From Pyxidicoccus sp. MSG2 (GTDB taxonomy: Bacteria > Myxococcota > Myxococcia > Myxococcales > Myxococcaceae), in NCBI RefSeq assembly GCF_026626705.1, contig NZ_JAPNKC010000001.1, forward strand, positions 8,698,001 through 8,762,000: 64,000 nt of DNA, given 5' to 3'. Position numbers and translations under genes: made by a program. Shown piece by piece: positions 26,764-34,644 of the stretch. The notes under the pieces are model-generated. The model was not told the DNA's origin and made no database searches. It saw nothing but the letters and a program-made list of their open reading frames with translations. The stretch's first letter is position 1. Each line of letters opens with the position of its first letter.

Positions 26764-26873
26764 AGTCGTGGCCGACCCCCGCCTTCGGGCGCGGCGCGGC
26801 ATGGAAGGGCGCGCTGTCCCGCAGCTAGACTCGGGCGGAGGGAAGGCGACTTCTTCCCGGAGGTCGTGGCTCC

Positions 26874-27245
26874 GTGTTCGAGGTCGAGGCGCGCGTCGGC
26901 AAGAATCGGCTGGTGGTGCGTATCTGGGGAGACGTCGAGGACGCGGAGGCTCGCCGGATTGGCGACGCCGCGGTGGCCGCCATCGACCGGCTGCGGCCGG
27001 GGCTCGACCTGGTGTCGGACCTCAGCGGCCTGACGTCGGTGCCTCCGGAGGCAATGACCCAGCTGCGGCGCATCGTCGAGGCGGCGCGGGCGCGGGGCTT
27101 CCGCCGGAGTGTGCGGGTGGTGGGGCGCTCGACGGTGGCGGCCCTCCAGTTCGAGCGCATCAGCCGCGCCATCGGCCACGAGGCGCACCTGGCCTTCTCA
27201 TTGGAGGAGGCCGAGCGGCTGCTGGACGGCGGCGGGTCTACCTGA
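26874..27245 (+). CDS. STAS-like small protein
   Basis: The product has 123 residues with a GTG start. The order of predicted strands and helices (LVVRIWGDVEDAEARRIGDA, LVSDLSGLTSVPPEAMTQLR, SVRVVGRSTVAALQFERI) fits a STAS / anti-anti-sigma or SpoIIAA-like fold. The usual phosphorylated Ser is replaced by the DLSGL turn with Ser followed by Gly, so switching is uncertain. It has its own 110-bp upstream gap after the Bat operon and is convergent with the zinc-ribbon gene. Confidence 0.55.
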   Translation: MFEVEARVGKNRLVVRIWGDVEDAEARRIGDAAVAAIDRLRPGLDLVSDLSGLTSVPPEAMTQLRRIVEAARARGFRRSVRVVGRSTVAALQFERISRAIGHEAHLAFSLEEAERLLDGGGST

Positions 27246-27275
27246 GTCGCCTGGGGCGGAGGCGTCCCTTCCGCT

Positions 27276-28316
27276 TCAGCTCCGCCGGCCGGTGAGGCGC
27301 GCGAAGAGGCCGCGCCGGGACTCCTGGCGCTCGCCCGCGGCGGCCGCCATGAGGCCCGTCACCTTGAGCAGGTTCTGCTGGAAGACGGCATTGCCCGGCT
27401 CCAGCTCCACGGCGCGCTCCAGCAGCGCCGCCGCGGTCCTGTAGTCCTTGCGCTGGTGGACCAGGATGAGGGCCAGCTTGCTGTGGAGCGGCGCGGCCTC
27501 GGGCACGCGGTCGATGGCGCGCGTGAGCACCTCGATGGCGCGCTCCACCTGTCCCTCGCGCTCCAGCCGCACCGCGCGCTGGAGGAAGTCCTCCGCCGTG
27601 GCCGGCCCGTTGCCCCGGGGCCGGGGCGGGGGCACGGTGGCGCGGGGAGGAGGAGGCGTCGCTGCGAGGGGCGGCGAAGGGAGCGGCGGGGGCTGCGCGA
27701 GGGCGGGCCGGGACGGCGGGCTCGACGGGTCCGGTATCACCGCCCGGGTAGGGCGGGGGGCGGGCTCCTCGTCCCCGAGCGCCATGGGCTCCGGCACCAG
27801 GAAGTCGTTGCCGTCCAGCACCGGCAGCTCCTCCGCCGGGAGCGTGTGCAGGCCGGGGGCGCCGGGCATGCGGTGCAGCTCCACCACGCCGCGCTCCAGC
27901 AGGGCCTTGAGGACGACCTTCACCTCGATTTCGGGCAGCCTCGCCGCGCGCGCCAGGGCGGGCACCGGCTGGACTCCGTCGATGAAGGACGCGATGTGCG
28001 CCTCGAACGGGTGGAGCGGCTGCAGGGCGATGTCCAGCCCGCCGCGCAGGTGCGGCACCGTGTGCGCGTCCATGGGCACGGTGAAGCGCGCCGTGGCCAG
28101 GTCATGCGGCGTGGGCTGCTGGGGCGGCGGTAGCGGCACCTCCAGCGTCCGCGTGCGCTGGGGCGGCGACAGCAGCGCCCGGACGATGGTGGGCTCGTGG
28201 GCGACGTACTCGCCACTGGCCTGCTCCGCGTCCAGCAGCAGCCCGCAGTGCGTGCACTGGAAGTCGGCCTCGCCCACCAGGCCCTGGCACTCTGGACATT
28301 CGAGCTTTGCGGACAT
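27276..28316 (-). CDS. Zinc-ribbon, winged-helix and TPR protein
   Basis: The product has 346 residues. The N-terminus carries a four-Cys zinc ribbon (CPEC at about 8-11, CTHC at 22-25). A middle segment (about 95-160: FEAHIASFIDGVQPVPALAR, EVKVVLKALLERGVVELHRM) looks like a DUF4388-type or winged-helix module. A long Pro-rich linker (about 190-240) follows, then TPR units at the end (AVRLEREGQVERAIEVLTRA, DYRTAAALLERAVELEPGNA). There is no signal peptide. It is probably a scaffold or regulatory adaptor; such proteins are frequent in myxobacteria. It is divergent from the response regulator gene. Confidence 0.65.
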   Translation of the reverse strand: MSAKLECPECQGLVGEADFQCTHCGLLLDAEQASGEYVAHEPTIVRALLSPPQRTRTLEVPLPPPQQPTPHDLATARFTVPMDAHTVPHLRGGLDIALQPLHPFEAHIASFIDGVQPVPALARAARLPEIEVKVVLKALLERGVVELHRMPGAPGLHTLPAEELPVLDGNDFLVPEPMALGDEEPAPRPTRAVIPDPSSPPSRPALAQPPPLPSPPLAATPPPPRATVPPPRPRGNGPATAEDFLQRAVRLEREGQVERAIEVLTRAIDRVPEAAPLHSKLALILVHQRKDYRTAAALLERAVELEPGNAVFQQNLLKVTGLMAAAAGERQESRRGLFARLTGRRS

Positions 28317-28635
28317 TTCCGGCTCATCATAACGCCGGGGGGGCGGGGGCGTCGTGACGCCCGGGCGTCGAATGTTGGCTTCACCCGCCTGTCAGTCTGG
28401 CTAATCAGCAGGCGTGCGGGAGCCGGGTGGGATGGGGGCGTGGGAAGTGAGGCAACCGCACGGGGCCCGGCTTACGTAAGGGCGGTGCGCGGTGCACCCG
28501 ACAATCGACGCAACCACCCTGTTGCGAGGGGGGCTCGCGGGGCTATACCGCGCGCCGCAGGTGGCACCGGCATCGGGGGTGATGCACGGGCCCGCGAGCT
28601 GTCCCGCAGTGGTCTCGAGTCGCGCCCGGAGAACC
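28317..28635. other. Divergent intergenic region
   Basis: This stretch of 319 bp lies between divergent genes and must hold both promoters. I see a perfect 10-bp palindrome CTTACGTAAG at 28471-28480 and no convincing -35/-10 pair. The open frame that continues upstream of the response regulator has no ribosome-binding site. Confidence 0.5.
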
Positions 28636-29043
28636 ATGGCTGGCAATTCCCAGGCACCCTTCCACATCCTGCTCGTCGAGGATGAACCGGTCATCCGGGA
28701 GCTGGTGCGCTCGATGTTGAGCGATGGCACCGTGGACGTGGTGTGCGCGGCCAACGGGCTGGAGGGGCTGAAGCTCGCGCGCAGCCAGACGTTCCACCTC
28801 ATCTTGATGGACGTGGTACTGCCGCAGCTCGATGGCATCTCCGTGTGTCGCATCCTCAAGAGCGACCCGGTGACGGCCGAGGTGCCGCTCTACATGCTCA
28901 CCGCGAAGGCGAAGAAGTCCGACATGGAGAGCGCCACGCTGGCTGGCGCGGACGGCTACATCCACAAGCCCTTCCGCGGCGCGGAGCTGATGGCGCTGGT
29001 GGAGCGGCTGCGCGCGGGCCCGCTGAAGACCGAGCCCGCCTGA
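28636..29043 (+). CDS. Single-domain response regulator
   Basis: The product has 135 residues from the ATG at 28636 (AGNSQAPFHILLVEDEPVIR). It is a complete CheY-like receiver: the acidic pair VEDE, the phospho-acceptor Asp in LILMDVVLPQLDG, the conserved Thr in YMLTAKAK and the Lys in HKPF. There is no output domain, so it works by protein contact. No histidine kinase is adjacent. It is convergent with the PilZ gene, and their stops share a hairpin. Confidence 0.9.
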   Translation: MAGNSQAPFHILLVEDEPVIRELVRSMLSDGTVDVVCAANGLEGLKLARSQTFHLILMDVVLPQLDGISVCRILKSDPVTAEVPLYMLTAKAKKSDMESATLAGADGYIHKPFRGAELMALVERLRAGPLKTEPA

Positions 29044-29063
29044 GCCCCTCGCGGGGCTTCAGG
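29039..29063. terminator. Bidirectional hairpin at convergent stops
   Basis: CCTGAGCCCC pairs with GGGGCTTCAGG (one bulged T) around a TCGC loop. It spans the stop codons of both the response regulator and the PilZ gene. Confidence 0.6.
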
Positions 29064-29382
29064 GAAGGCGCGGGTGGAGGAAGCGCGCCAGGGCGAGGAA
29101 GTCGTCCCAGTCCAGCTCGCCGAACTCCAGCGCCACACCATCCACCTCGCGGCGGCGGATGGTGCAGGTGGTGACGATTTCGCGGTCCCCCGGCAGGGGC
29201 ACGGCGATGGTGAGCTGCTGAAGGCTGTCCGCCGCGTGCGCCTGGAGGAACAGGCCGGCCATGGACACGTCGCGCGCCTGCACCGTCACCGTCCGGCCCG
29301 ACAGGTGCACCTTCACGGTGAGCTGGGTCTCGACGCGAGGGTGGAAGCGTTCGACTGCCTTGGGATTGCCAGTGGGAGTCAT
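29059..29382 (-). CDS. PilZ-domain protein
   Basis: The product has 107 residues. The PilZ signature is present: RFHPRVETQ (an R-x3-R-type motif) near 12-18, then VQARDVSMAGLFLQ (the D-x-S-x-x-G motif) near 36-45. This is the set that binds cyclic di-GMP. ATG at 29382 is given; the preceding GTG at 29385 lies 8 nt after GAGGAG and could be the true start. The protein is a stand-alone PilZ domain, so it probably acts by contact with a partner. It is divergent from the T3SS locus. Confidence 0.85.
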   Translation of the reverse strand: MTPTGNPKAVERFHPRVETQLTVKVHLSGRTVTVQARDVSMAGLFLQAHAADSLQQLTIAVPLPGDREIVTTCTIRRREVDGVALEFGELDWDDFLALARFLHPRLP

Positions 29383-29608
29383 CACCGGTGCGGCTCCTCT
29401 TCGTGCGACAGGGTGCGACAACTCTGAGGCACGGGGCCGGAGAGGCAAGTTTCCGTCCGCCCCGTCCGTCCCGCTGGACGGACCCTGCTCCCGCTCCGCG
29501 GAGGGCCCACGCCCACGCCGCCCGGGCCATGTGCTTGGGATTGCTGGGGTTGTGCCCTGGCATGCCGGCTGAAGAAGACCTCCCGCAACCCACCGCAGGA
29601 GGCTGCCC

Positions 29609-30091
29609 TTGGACAACGACAACCGGATTCCCTCGCTGACCATCACCCCCACCGTTGCGCGGCAGACGCCGAAGAACGAGTTCGGGACGGTGCTGGCGCG
29701 CGCGGCGCAGGAGGTGGTGCGCTCGGGCGCGGGACTCGTGGGGGGGATGATTCCGGCGGGCCCCATCGTGAGCGCGGCCGTCTCCAGCACGCGGGCGGTG
29801 GTGTCGACGGTGGCGTCCACGGGCGGGTCCAGCACCACGGTGCCCGTGGGCTCCGGGGGCACGGCGGGCGCTGGCGGCTCGACGGGCACGGGCGCGGCGA
29901 CGGGCAATGGAGACGCGTGGGATTTGCTGGAGGCGCAGCGGGCGCTCAGCGCGGATGGCCAGAAGTTCAACATGGCCTACCTGGCGCTCCAGAACGAGAT
30001 GCAGAAGGAGAGCCGCGAGCACAACGCCATCTCCAACATCATGAAGGTCCGCCACGACTCGGCGAAAGCGGCCATCAACAACATCCGCTGA
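29609..30091 (+). CDS. Candidate T3SS needle-subunit-like protein (SctF-like)
   Basis: The product has 160 residues and starts at a TTG, fixed by a perfect AGGAGG 6 nt upstream. The first 100 residues are Ser/Thr/Gly/Val-rich (TSTGGSSTTVPVGSGGTAG is typical) and unlike any known needle protein. The last 50 residues are helical, and the final 22 (from NAISNIMKV to NNIR) line up without gaps with the C-termini of PrgI/MxiH needle subunits as I remember them, at about 11 of 22 identical positions. The gene directly precedes the inner-rod and SctJ genes, the same F-I-J order as prgI-prgJ-prgK. Needle subunits are about 80 residues, so this would be an extended form. The call is inference from tail and position. 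Confidence 0.5.
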   Translation: MDNDNRIPSLTITPTVARQTPKNEFGTVLARAAQEVVRSGAGLVGGMIPAGPIVSAAVSSTRAVVSTVASTGGSSTTVPVGSGGTAGAGGSTGTGAATGNGDAWDLLEAQRALSADGQKFNMAYLALQNEMQKESREHNAISNIMKVRHDSAKAAINNIR

Positions 30092-30106
30092 GGAGTCGGG
30101 CAAGCC

Positions 30107-30595
30107 ATGACCATGGACAAGTTGGGCCCGGTGGGCGGAGCGGGCGTGTCGCCCTCGGTGGAGCCCGCGCGGGAGCGGTTCGGCAAGGTGCTGGAAGAGG
30201 CAAAGGGGCCCGCGCGGGGCGCCGGGTTGCCGGTGGCCACGGAAGGGCCGCCCCGGAGCGCGCGGACGGAGGCTCCGCGAGGGCCCGGCCGGGCGGAGGC
30301 GGTGGGCCGGGCCTCGCCGGGTTGCGCGGAGGTGAAGCCGGGAGCGTCCCGGGTGGACTCGGTGCAGGCGGCGCGCGAGCAGCAGGCGGCGCAGGTGCTG
30401 GACAGGGTGGGGCAGGCGCAGAAGCGGCTGGACCACATCCTCAAGCTCGCGGAGTCCGGCCGCACCTTCAGCGCCGCGGAGTTGCTCGCGCTGCAGGCCC
30501 ACGTCTACCGGGCGAGCCAGGAGCTCGACCTCGCCGGAAAGGTCGTCGAGAAGGCGACCGGCGGCGTCAAGCAGGTCCTGCAAACGCAGGTTTGA
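30107..30595 (+). CDS. sctI: T3SS inner-rod protein (SctI-like)
   Basis: The product has 162 residues. The N-terminal 90 residues are Pro/Ala/Arg-rich. The C-terminal 65 residues form amphipathic helices ending ELLALQAHVYRASQELDLAG and KVVEKATGGVKQVLQTQ. This is the SctI/YscI/PrgJ pattern (LLxLQ, then sxELxxKVxxKxxxGVxxLLxxQ). It starts 15 nt after the SctF-like gene and is followed 12 nt later by sctJ. Confidence 0.7.
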   Translation: MTMDKLGPVGGAGVSPSVEPARERFGKVLEEAKGPARGAGLPVATEGPPRSARTEAPRGPGRAEAVGRASPGCAEVKPGASRVDSVQAAREQQAAQVLDRVGQAQKRLDHILKLAESGRTFSAAELLALQAHVYRASQELDLAGKVVEKATGGVKQVLQTQV

Positions 30596-30607
30596 GGAGC
30601 CCCCATC

Positions 30608-31411
30608 ATGCGATTCCCTCCCCGACGCTGTCTCATCCTCCTCCTGCTCCTGGGCGCCACCGCGTGCCGGGAGCGCATCCAGCACGGCCTGGACGAGCGG
30701 CAGGCCAACGAGCTGCAGGCGGTGCTCATCGAGCGCGGGCTCGACGCGCGCAAGGTGCCGGAGGGGGGCAAGAAGCCCTCCTGGTCCATCGAAGTCACCG
30801 ACGAGCACTCCTCGGACGCGGTGCGAATCCTCGCGGAGCTGGGGCTCCCGAGGCCCGCGGAGGAGGTGGGGTGCGACGTCTTCGGAGGGGGAGGGCTGGT
30901 GCGCACGCCGGTGGAGGAGGGGGTCTGCCGGGTGCGTGTGCTGGAGCGGGGGCTGGAGAAGACGCTGCAGACGGTGGAGGGCGTGCTGCTGGCGCGCGTC
31001 CACCTCGTGGTGCCCGCGCCGCCGAGGCCCGGTCAGGCCCCCACGCCCTCGAAGGCGTCGGCCATGCTGCGCGTGGTTCCGGGAGACGCGGCGCGGGTGC
31101 GGCAGTCCTCGGAGACGTTGAGGTCCCTCATCGCGGGAGGGGTGGAAGGCCTGTCGCCGGAAGCGGTGTCGCTGCTGGTGGACGAGGTCTCCACGCGGGT
31201 GGAGGTGCCGGCGGGAGGGGGCGTGTCACTCCTGACGAGGCTTCGCGCGCTGCTCGCGGTGCTCGGCGTGGTGGTGACGGGGCTGGCGGTGGCGCTGGTG
31301 CTGGTGACGCTGCGGATGCGCCACTACCGGGACAGGGCTTCTGCGGCGCCCGTGCCTCCAGCACCCGCGCGGCCGGTGCTGACACCGGGAGCGGCGCGCA
31401 AGGTGGCGTGA
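30608..31411 (+). CDS. sctJ: T3SS inner-membrane ring lipoprotein SctJ
   Basis: The product has 267 residues with GAGGAG 8 nt before the ATG. The lipobox is at residues 16-20 (LGATAC). Two ring-building domains follow, as in YscJ/PrgK and the N-terminus of FliF: RBM1 (NELQAVLIERGLDARKVPEG) and RBM2 (ELEKTLQTVEGVLLARVHLV type). The linker VEEGVCRVRVLERGLEKTLQ and the strand VHLVVPAPPRP are typical. A C-terminal membrane helix lies at about 215-240. The product forms the membrane ring around the export gate. Confidence 0.92.
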   Translation: MRFPPRRCLILLLLLGATACRERIQHGLDERQANELQAVLIERGLDARKVPEGGKKPSWSIEVTDEHSSDAVRILAELGLPRPAEEVGCDVFGGGGLVRTPVEEGVCRVRVLERGLEKTLQTVEGVLLARVHLVVPAPPRPGQAPTPSKASAMLRVVPGDAARVRQSSETLRSLIAGGVEGLSPEAVSLLVDEVSTRVEVPAGGGVSLLTRLRALLAVLGVVVTGLAVALVLVTLRMRHYRDRASAAPVPPAPARPVLTPGAARKVA

Positions 31412-31433
31412 GAGTTCAAGGGAGGACGTCACC

Positions 31434-31916
31434 ATGGAAGCGACACGTGTGGGCCGGGCGGCCCGGCCGAACAAGAGGGCGAAGCCAACGGCCCAGGTCC
31501 CCGCTCGGGAGGCGCCGCCGCCTCAGGCCATACCGCCTCCGCCGCTGGCCCTTCCGCTGGAGCGCTGGGCGCTCGTGGCGTGGGTGCTCGGGCGCGAGCG
31601 GGCGGCGGAGCTTCTGAGCGGGCTGGGCGTGCGCGAGGCGGAGCGCGCGAAGGAGCACCTGCTGCGCCTGGCGGGGCTGCCGTCGGCGCAGCGACAGGCG
31701 AAGGTCGCGGTGGAGTTCGGGGAGCGCGCTGACGCCGCCGCGAGGTTGAAGGCGCTGATGGAAGAGGCGTCGGAGCCGCTGCGGAGGGAAATCTTCCGGC
31801 GCCTGCCGCCCTACCACCGGAGCCTGTTCCCCGGACGCCCCGCGGAGCCTGGGGAGCAGGCGTCGCCCGTCATGGGAGCCCTGGCCGAGCGGCTCATTCG
31901 CGAGGCCACGCGCTGA
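31434..31916 (+). CDS. T3SS locus protein, SctK- or FliG-like by position
   Basis: The product has 160 residues with GGAGG 8 nt upstream. A Pro-rich N-terminus (about 1-38) is followed by an all-helical region. The segment RWALVAWVLGRERAAELLSG is reminiscent of the FliG N-terminal helices that bind FliF. A later part has EPLRREIFRRLPPYHRSLFP. Genes after sctJ encode SctK in injectisomes and FliG after fliF in flagella. I cannot decide between these, and the similarity is weak. It is the last gene before the hairpin-rich gap that precedes sctQ. Confidence 0.5.
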   Translation: MEATRVGRAARPNKRAKPTAQVPAREAPPPQAIPPPPLALPLERWALVAWVLGRERAAELLSGLGVREAERAKEHLLRLAGLPSAQRQAKVAVEFGERADAAARLKALMEEASEPLRREIFRRLPPYHRSLFPGRPAEPGEQASPVMGALAERLIREATR

Positions 31917-31949
31917 GTCTTTCGCGGAGCCGTCCCGGCCCGCGTACCC

Positions 31950-32020
31950 GGCATCCCGCATCCGGATGCCACGTCTCTTCAACCCCACGACTTCACGGAC
32001 GCGGCACCTGGCGGGTGCCG
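31950..32020 (+). promoter_or_regulatory. Two hairpins in the leader before sctQ
   Basis: GGCATCC/GGATGCC (7-bp stem, 31950-31970) and CGGCACC/GGTGCCG (7-bp stem, 5-nt loop, 32002-32020) lie in the 146-bp gap between the two T3SS gene blocks. They could terminate or attenuate the upstream transcript or form a processing site, setting rod/ring and export-gate levels separately. Confidence 0.4.
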
Positions 32021-32062
32021 TGCACGGGTGGGGTGTGTCCCAACACCGCCAGGGAGCTTTCG

Positions 32063-33208
32063 ATGAACCCCGATGTCGAGCAGTCCGCCACCCGGAAGGT
32101 CCGCCCGCTGCGCGGGTTGGGCTCGCGCCGATTGACCCGCGCGCACGTCGCGCTCTCGGAGCGGCCCCGCGTCGCCGAGCTCGGCCGGGAAGCGCTGGGT
32201 GTGGTGGCGGACGTGTTGTCCCGGGAGCTGGAGTGTCCGGTGAAGGCGGAGGCGCGGCTCCTGGAGGCCGCCATCTCTCCGACGACGGGGCTGGCGCAGC
32301 CGGCGGTGTTCGCGCTGCTGGAGTTGTCGGCGGTGGGCGGGACGGGCGTGCTGGAGCTGGAGCCGGCGCTCGCCTTCGCCGCGCTGGAGCGCATCGCGGG
32401 TGCGGGGCAGCGGCCGGGCGTGGTGACGGAGCTGGCGCGGCTGGAGGAGGCGACGCTGGCCTACCTGCTGCTGCTGGCGCTCTCCGCGGTGCGCTCCCAG
32501 GGAGTGCTGAACCCGAAGCTGGGGCCGCGGCTGTCGGGCGTGACGATGCGGCGGGCGGACGTGGTGGCGCGGCTGGATGGGCGGCAGTCGCTGGTGGCCA
32601 TCGAGCTGTCGCTGACGGTGGGGGCGGTGAGCGCGGGGGCGCGCCTGCTGCTGCCTTCCCCGGTGCTCCAGACGGTGTTCCAGGAGCTGCCCGTGGAGTG
32701 CGGGCCGGGCATCGCGCCGGAGGTGCTCGCGGCGTCGCTGGAGGCGCGGTGCCTCATCGGACAGACGCCGCTGCCGGCCATGGCGCTGGAGTCGCTCTCC
32801 GTGGGGGACGTCGTCCTCTTCGAGGGGGTGCGCCGCGAGGGCGGGTGCCTCCTGGGCCAGGGGCGGCTCGTCACCCGTGGTTTCGCGCTGGTGGGGAACT
32901 TCCTCGCCGGGGGCTTTTCGCTGACGCGCGCGGAGGGAAGCGCGCATTCCCAGGAGTCGGACATGGTGGACCTGAAGGAGCTGCGCGAGGGCATGCCCCC
33001 GCTGCCGGTGGATGTGGAAATCGAGCTGACGCGGGTGATGGTACCGCTGTCGGAGCTGGCGGCGCTGAAGCCGGGCGCGCTGCTGCCGCTGCACATCAGC
33101 GCCAACGCGCCGGTGCTGCTGCGCGTGGGCGACCGCGCGGTGGCCCGTGCCGAGCTCGTGGAAATCGAGGGCGAGGTCGGTGCCCGGGTCCTGGCGCTGC
33201 TGCCATGA
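32063..33208 (+). CDS. sctQ: T3SS cytoplasmic ring protein SctQ (FliM/FliN family)
   Basis: The product has 381 residues from the ATG at 32063, with GGGAG 6 nt upstream. The C-terminal 75 residues form a SpoA (FliN-like) domain (LPVDVEIELTRVMVPLSELA, then LKPGALLPLHISANAPVLLR). A second, weaker SpoA-like region (about 245-300) contains LESLSVGDVVLFEGVRREGG. The N-terminal part recalls the FliM-like fold of SctQ. It builds the sorting platform or C-ring and presents substrates to the export gate. Confidence 0.88.
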   Translation: MNPDVEQSATRKVRPLRGLGSRRLTRAHVALSERPRVAELGREALGVVADVLSRELECPVKAEARLLEAAISPTTGLAQPAVFALLELSAVGGTGVLELEPALAFAALERIAGAGQRPGVVTELARLEEATLAYLLLLALSAVRSQGVLNPKLGPRLSGVTMRRADVVARLDGRQSLVAIELSLTVGAVSAGARLLLPSPVLQTVFQELPVECGPGIAPEVLAASLEARCLIGQTPLPAMALESLSVGDVVLFEGVRREGGCLLGQGRLVTRGFALVGNFLAGGFSLTRAEGSAHSQESDMVDLKELREGMPPLPVDVEIELTRVMVPLSELAALKPGALLPLHISANAPVLLRVGDRAVARAELVEIEGEVGARVLALLP

Positions 33209-33216
33209 GGCCACCG

Positions 33217-33642
33217 ATGAAAAGCGTCCTCTCATCCGTGTCTCCCCGCGCGCGCCTGCTGGCGGCGGGGGCCCTCGTGCTCGGGCTGTCGGCGCTCGGG
33301 CCGCTGGGGGGACTGTCCATGACCTCCGCCGCACGCGGGCTGCTGGGTGCACTGGCGCTGGGCGGCCTGGGCTGGTGGTTGCGACGACGGGGCGCACCGG
33401 GGCCGGAGGTGCCCCAGGTGGCACGGCTGCACGTCGTCTCGCGAGCGGGGCTCTCCCCGCGGTGTGGCCTGGCGCTGGTGGAGGTGGACGGGCGCAGCTT
33501 CCTGGTGGCCTTCGGGGATTCGTTCGCGGAGATCCGCGAGACGCAGGAGCCGGAGGACGTGTTCGCGCGGGCGTTGGCGCAGGCCCGCCGGCCGATGCCG
33601 AGGCGCCGCGTACCATGGCGGGGCAAGGGGGTGGGGCGATGA
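33217..33642 (+). CDS. FliO-like membrane protein in T3SS locus
   Basis: The product has 141 residues from the ATG at 33217, chosen because GAGG lies 8 nt upstream. An ATG at 33205 overlapping the sctQ stop is possible. Hydrophobic segments lie at about 10-30 and 35-45. The cytoplasmic part then reads ARLHVVSRAGLSPRCGLALV and EVDGRSFLVAFGDSFAEI, the FliO pattern (L-x-V-V-x-R-x-x-L-x-P ... V-E-V-x-G-R-x-x-L-V). It sits between the FliN-type and FliP-type genes, as fliO does in flagellar operons. FliO assists FliP assembly and is not part of standard injectisomes. Confidence 0.6.
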   Translation: MKSVLSSVSPRARLLAAGALVLGLSALGPLGGLSMTSAARGLLGALALGGLGWWLRRRGAPGPEVPQVARLHVVSRAGLSPRCGLALVEVDGRSFLVAFGDSFAEIRETQEPEDVFARALAQARRPMPRRRVPWRGKGVGR

Positions 33643-34370
33643 AGCGCGTGCTCATGGGCGCGGGGCTGCTGGCTCCGGCCCTGGCCTCCGCGGCGGAGAC
33701 GTCGCTCTCGCGGATGTCCTATGCGGGAAGCCCGCTGTCGATGATGGGGATGCTCGCGCTGATGTCGCTGCTGCCGTTCGCGGTGCTGATGCTGACGAGC
33801 TTCTCGAAAATCGCGGTGGTGCTGTCGCTGGCGCGCTCGGCGATGGGGACGCAGCAGGCGCCGCCGACGCTGGTGCTGACGGGACTGGCGGCAGTGCTCA
33901 CGGGGCACATCATGGCGCCGGTCATGGAGCGCATGTACGACGCGGGGCAGGTGGCGTACGCGGAGGTGGAGGCGGGCTCCGGGGCGCAGATTCTGTCGGC
34001 CGCGTCGCGGGTGTCGGAGCCGCTGCGCTCGTTCCTGGTGAAGCACGGCAGCCCGGAGGAGCGGGCGCGCTTCGTGGACCTGGCGCGCGAGCTCCGGCCG
34101 CCGGAGGAAGCGGACGCGGTGCACGAGACGGACCTCTTCGTGGTGATTCCCGCCTTCGTCATCACCGAGCTGAAGGAGGCCTTCCAGATTGGCTTCCTCG
34201 TCTTCCTCCCGTTCCTGGTGCTGGACATGGTCATCGCCAACGTGCTGCTCGCGCTGGGGATGCAGACGTTGTCACCGAGTCAGGTGAGCCTGCCCTTCAA
34301 GATCCTCCTCTTCGTCGCCGTGGATGGCTGGGCGCTGCTCGCGCGGGGCCTCATCCTCGGCTACCGGTGA
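33639..34370 (+). CDS. sctR: T3SS export-gate protein SctR (FliP family)
   Basis: The product has 243 residues, starting at an ATG that overlaps the preceding stop (ATGA). A signal-like N-terminus ends near ASAAE. The FliP/SctR signatures are present: LMSLLPFAVLMLTSFSKIAV, VVLSLARSAMGTQQAPPTLV, DLFVVIPAFVITELKEAFQI and FLVFLPFLVLDMVIANVLLA. It forms the core pore of the export gate with SctS and SctT. Confidence 0.95.
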   Translation: MKRVLMGAGLLAPALASAAETSLSRMSYAGSPLSMMGMLALMSLLPFAVLMLTSFSKIAVVLSLARSAMGTQQAPPTLVLTGLAAVLTGHIMAPVMERMYDAGQVAYAEVEAGSGAQILSAASRVSEPLRSFLVKHGSPEERARFVDLARELRPPEEADAVHETDLFVVIPAFVITELKEAFQIGFLVFLPFLVLDMVIANVLLALGMQTLSPSQVSLPFKILLFVAVDGWALLARGLILGYR

Positions 34371-34374
34371 CGCC

Positions 34375-34644
34375 ATGACTCCGGACGTCCTGCTCACGCT
34401 GGGGCGCGAGGCCTTGCTGTTGATGGTGCTCGCCTCGCTTCCTCCCATTGGCGCGAGCCTGCTGGTGGGCTTCCTGTCGAGCCTCTTCCAGGCCACCACG
34501 CAGCTCCAGGAGAGCACGCTCGCGGTGGTACCCAAGCTGTGCGCGGCGGTCCTCGCGCTCGTGCTCGCCGGGCCGTGGATTGCCGGGCAGCTCACGCGCT
34601 TCACGCACCAGCTCCTCCTGCTCATCGCCGAGGTGGCGGCATGA
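34375..34644 (+). CDS. sctS: T3SS export-gate protein SctS (FliQ family)
   Basis: The product has 89 residues, the normal FliQ/SctS length. Two membrane hairpins include LLMVLASLPPIGASLLVGFL and QATTQLQESTLAVVPKLCAA; the Q-x-x-T-Q-x-Q-E-x-T-L-x-x-x-P-K signature is diagnostic. It overlaps sctT as ATGA. Confidence 0.95.
   Translation: MTPDVLLTLGREALLLMVLASLPPIGASLLVGFLSSLFQATTQLQESTLAVVPKLCAAVLALVLAGPWIAGQLTRFTHQLLLLIAEVAA

Noticed and set aside
28471..28480. Palindrome CTTACGTAAG in a divergent intergenic region
   Set aside because: A single 10-bp palindrome without a second copy or clear promoter; noted in the gap entry but not called an operator.
28562..28577. TGGCAC resembling a sigma54 -24 element
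   Set aside because: The -12 element (TTGCA) is missing at the required spacing.
28898..31003. Minus-strand open frame spanning PilZ and the first T3SS genes
   Set aside because: Composition is low-complexity and Arg/His/Pro-rich. The plus-strand products have ribosome-binding sites and family motifs.
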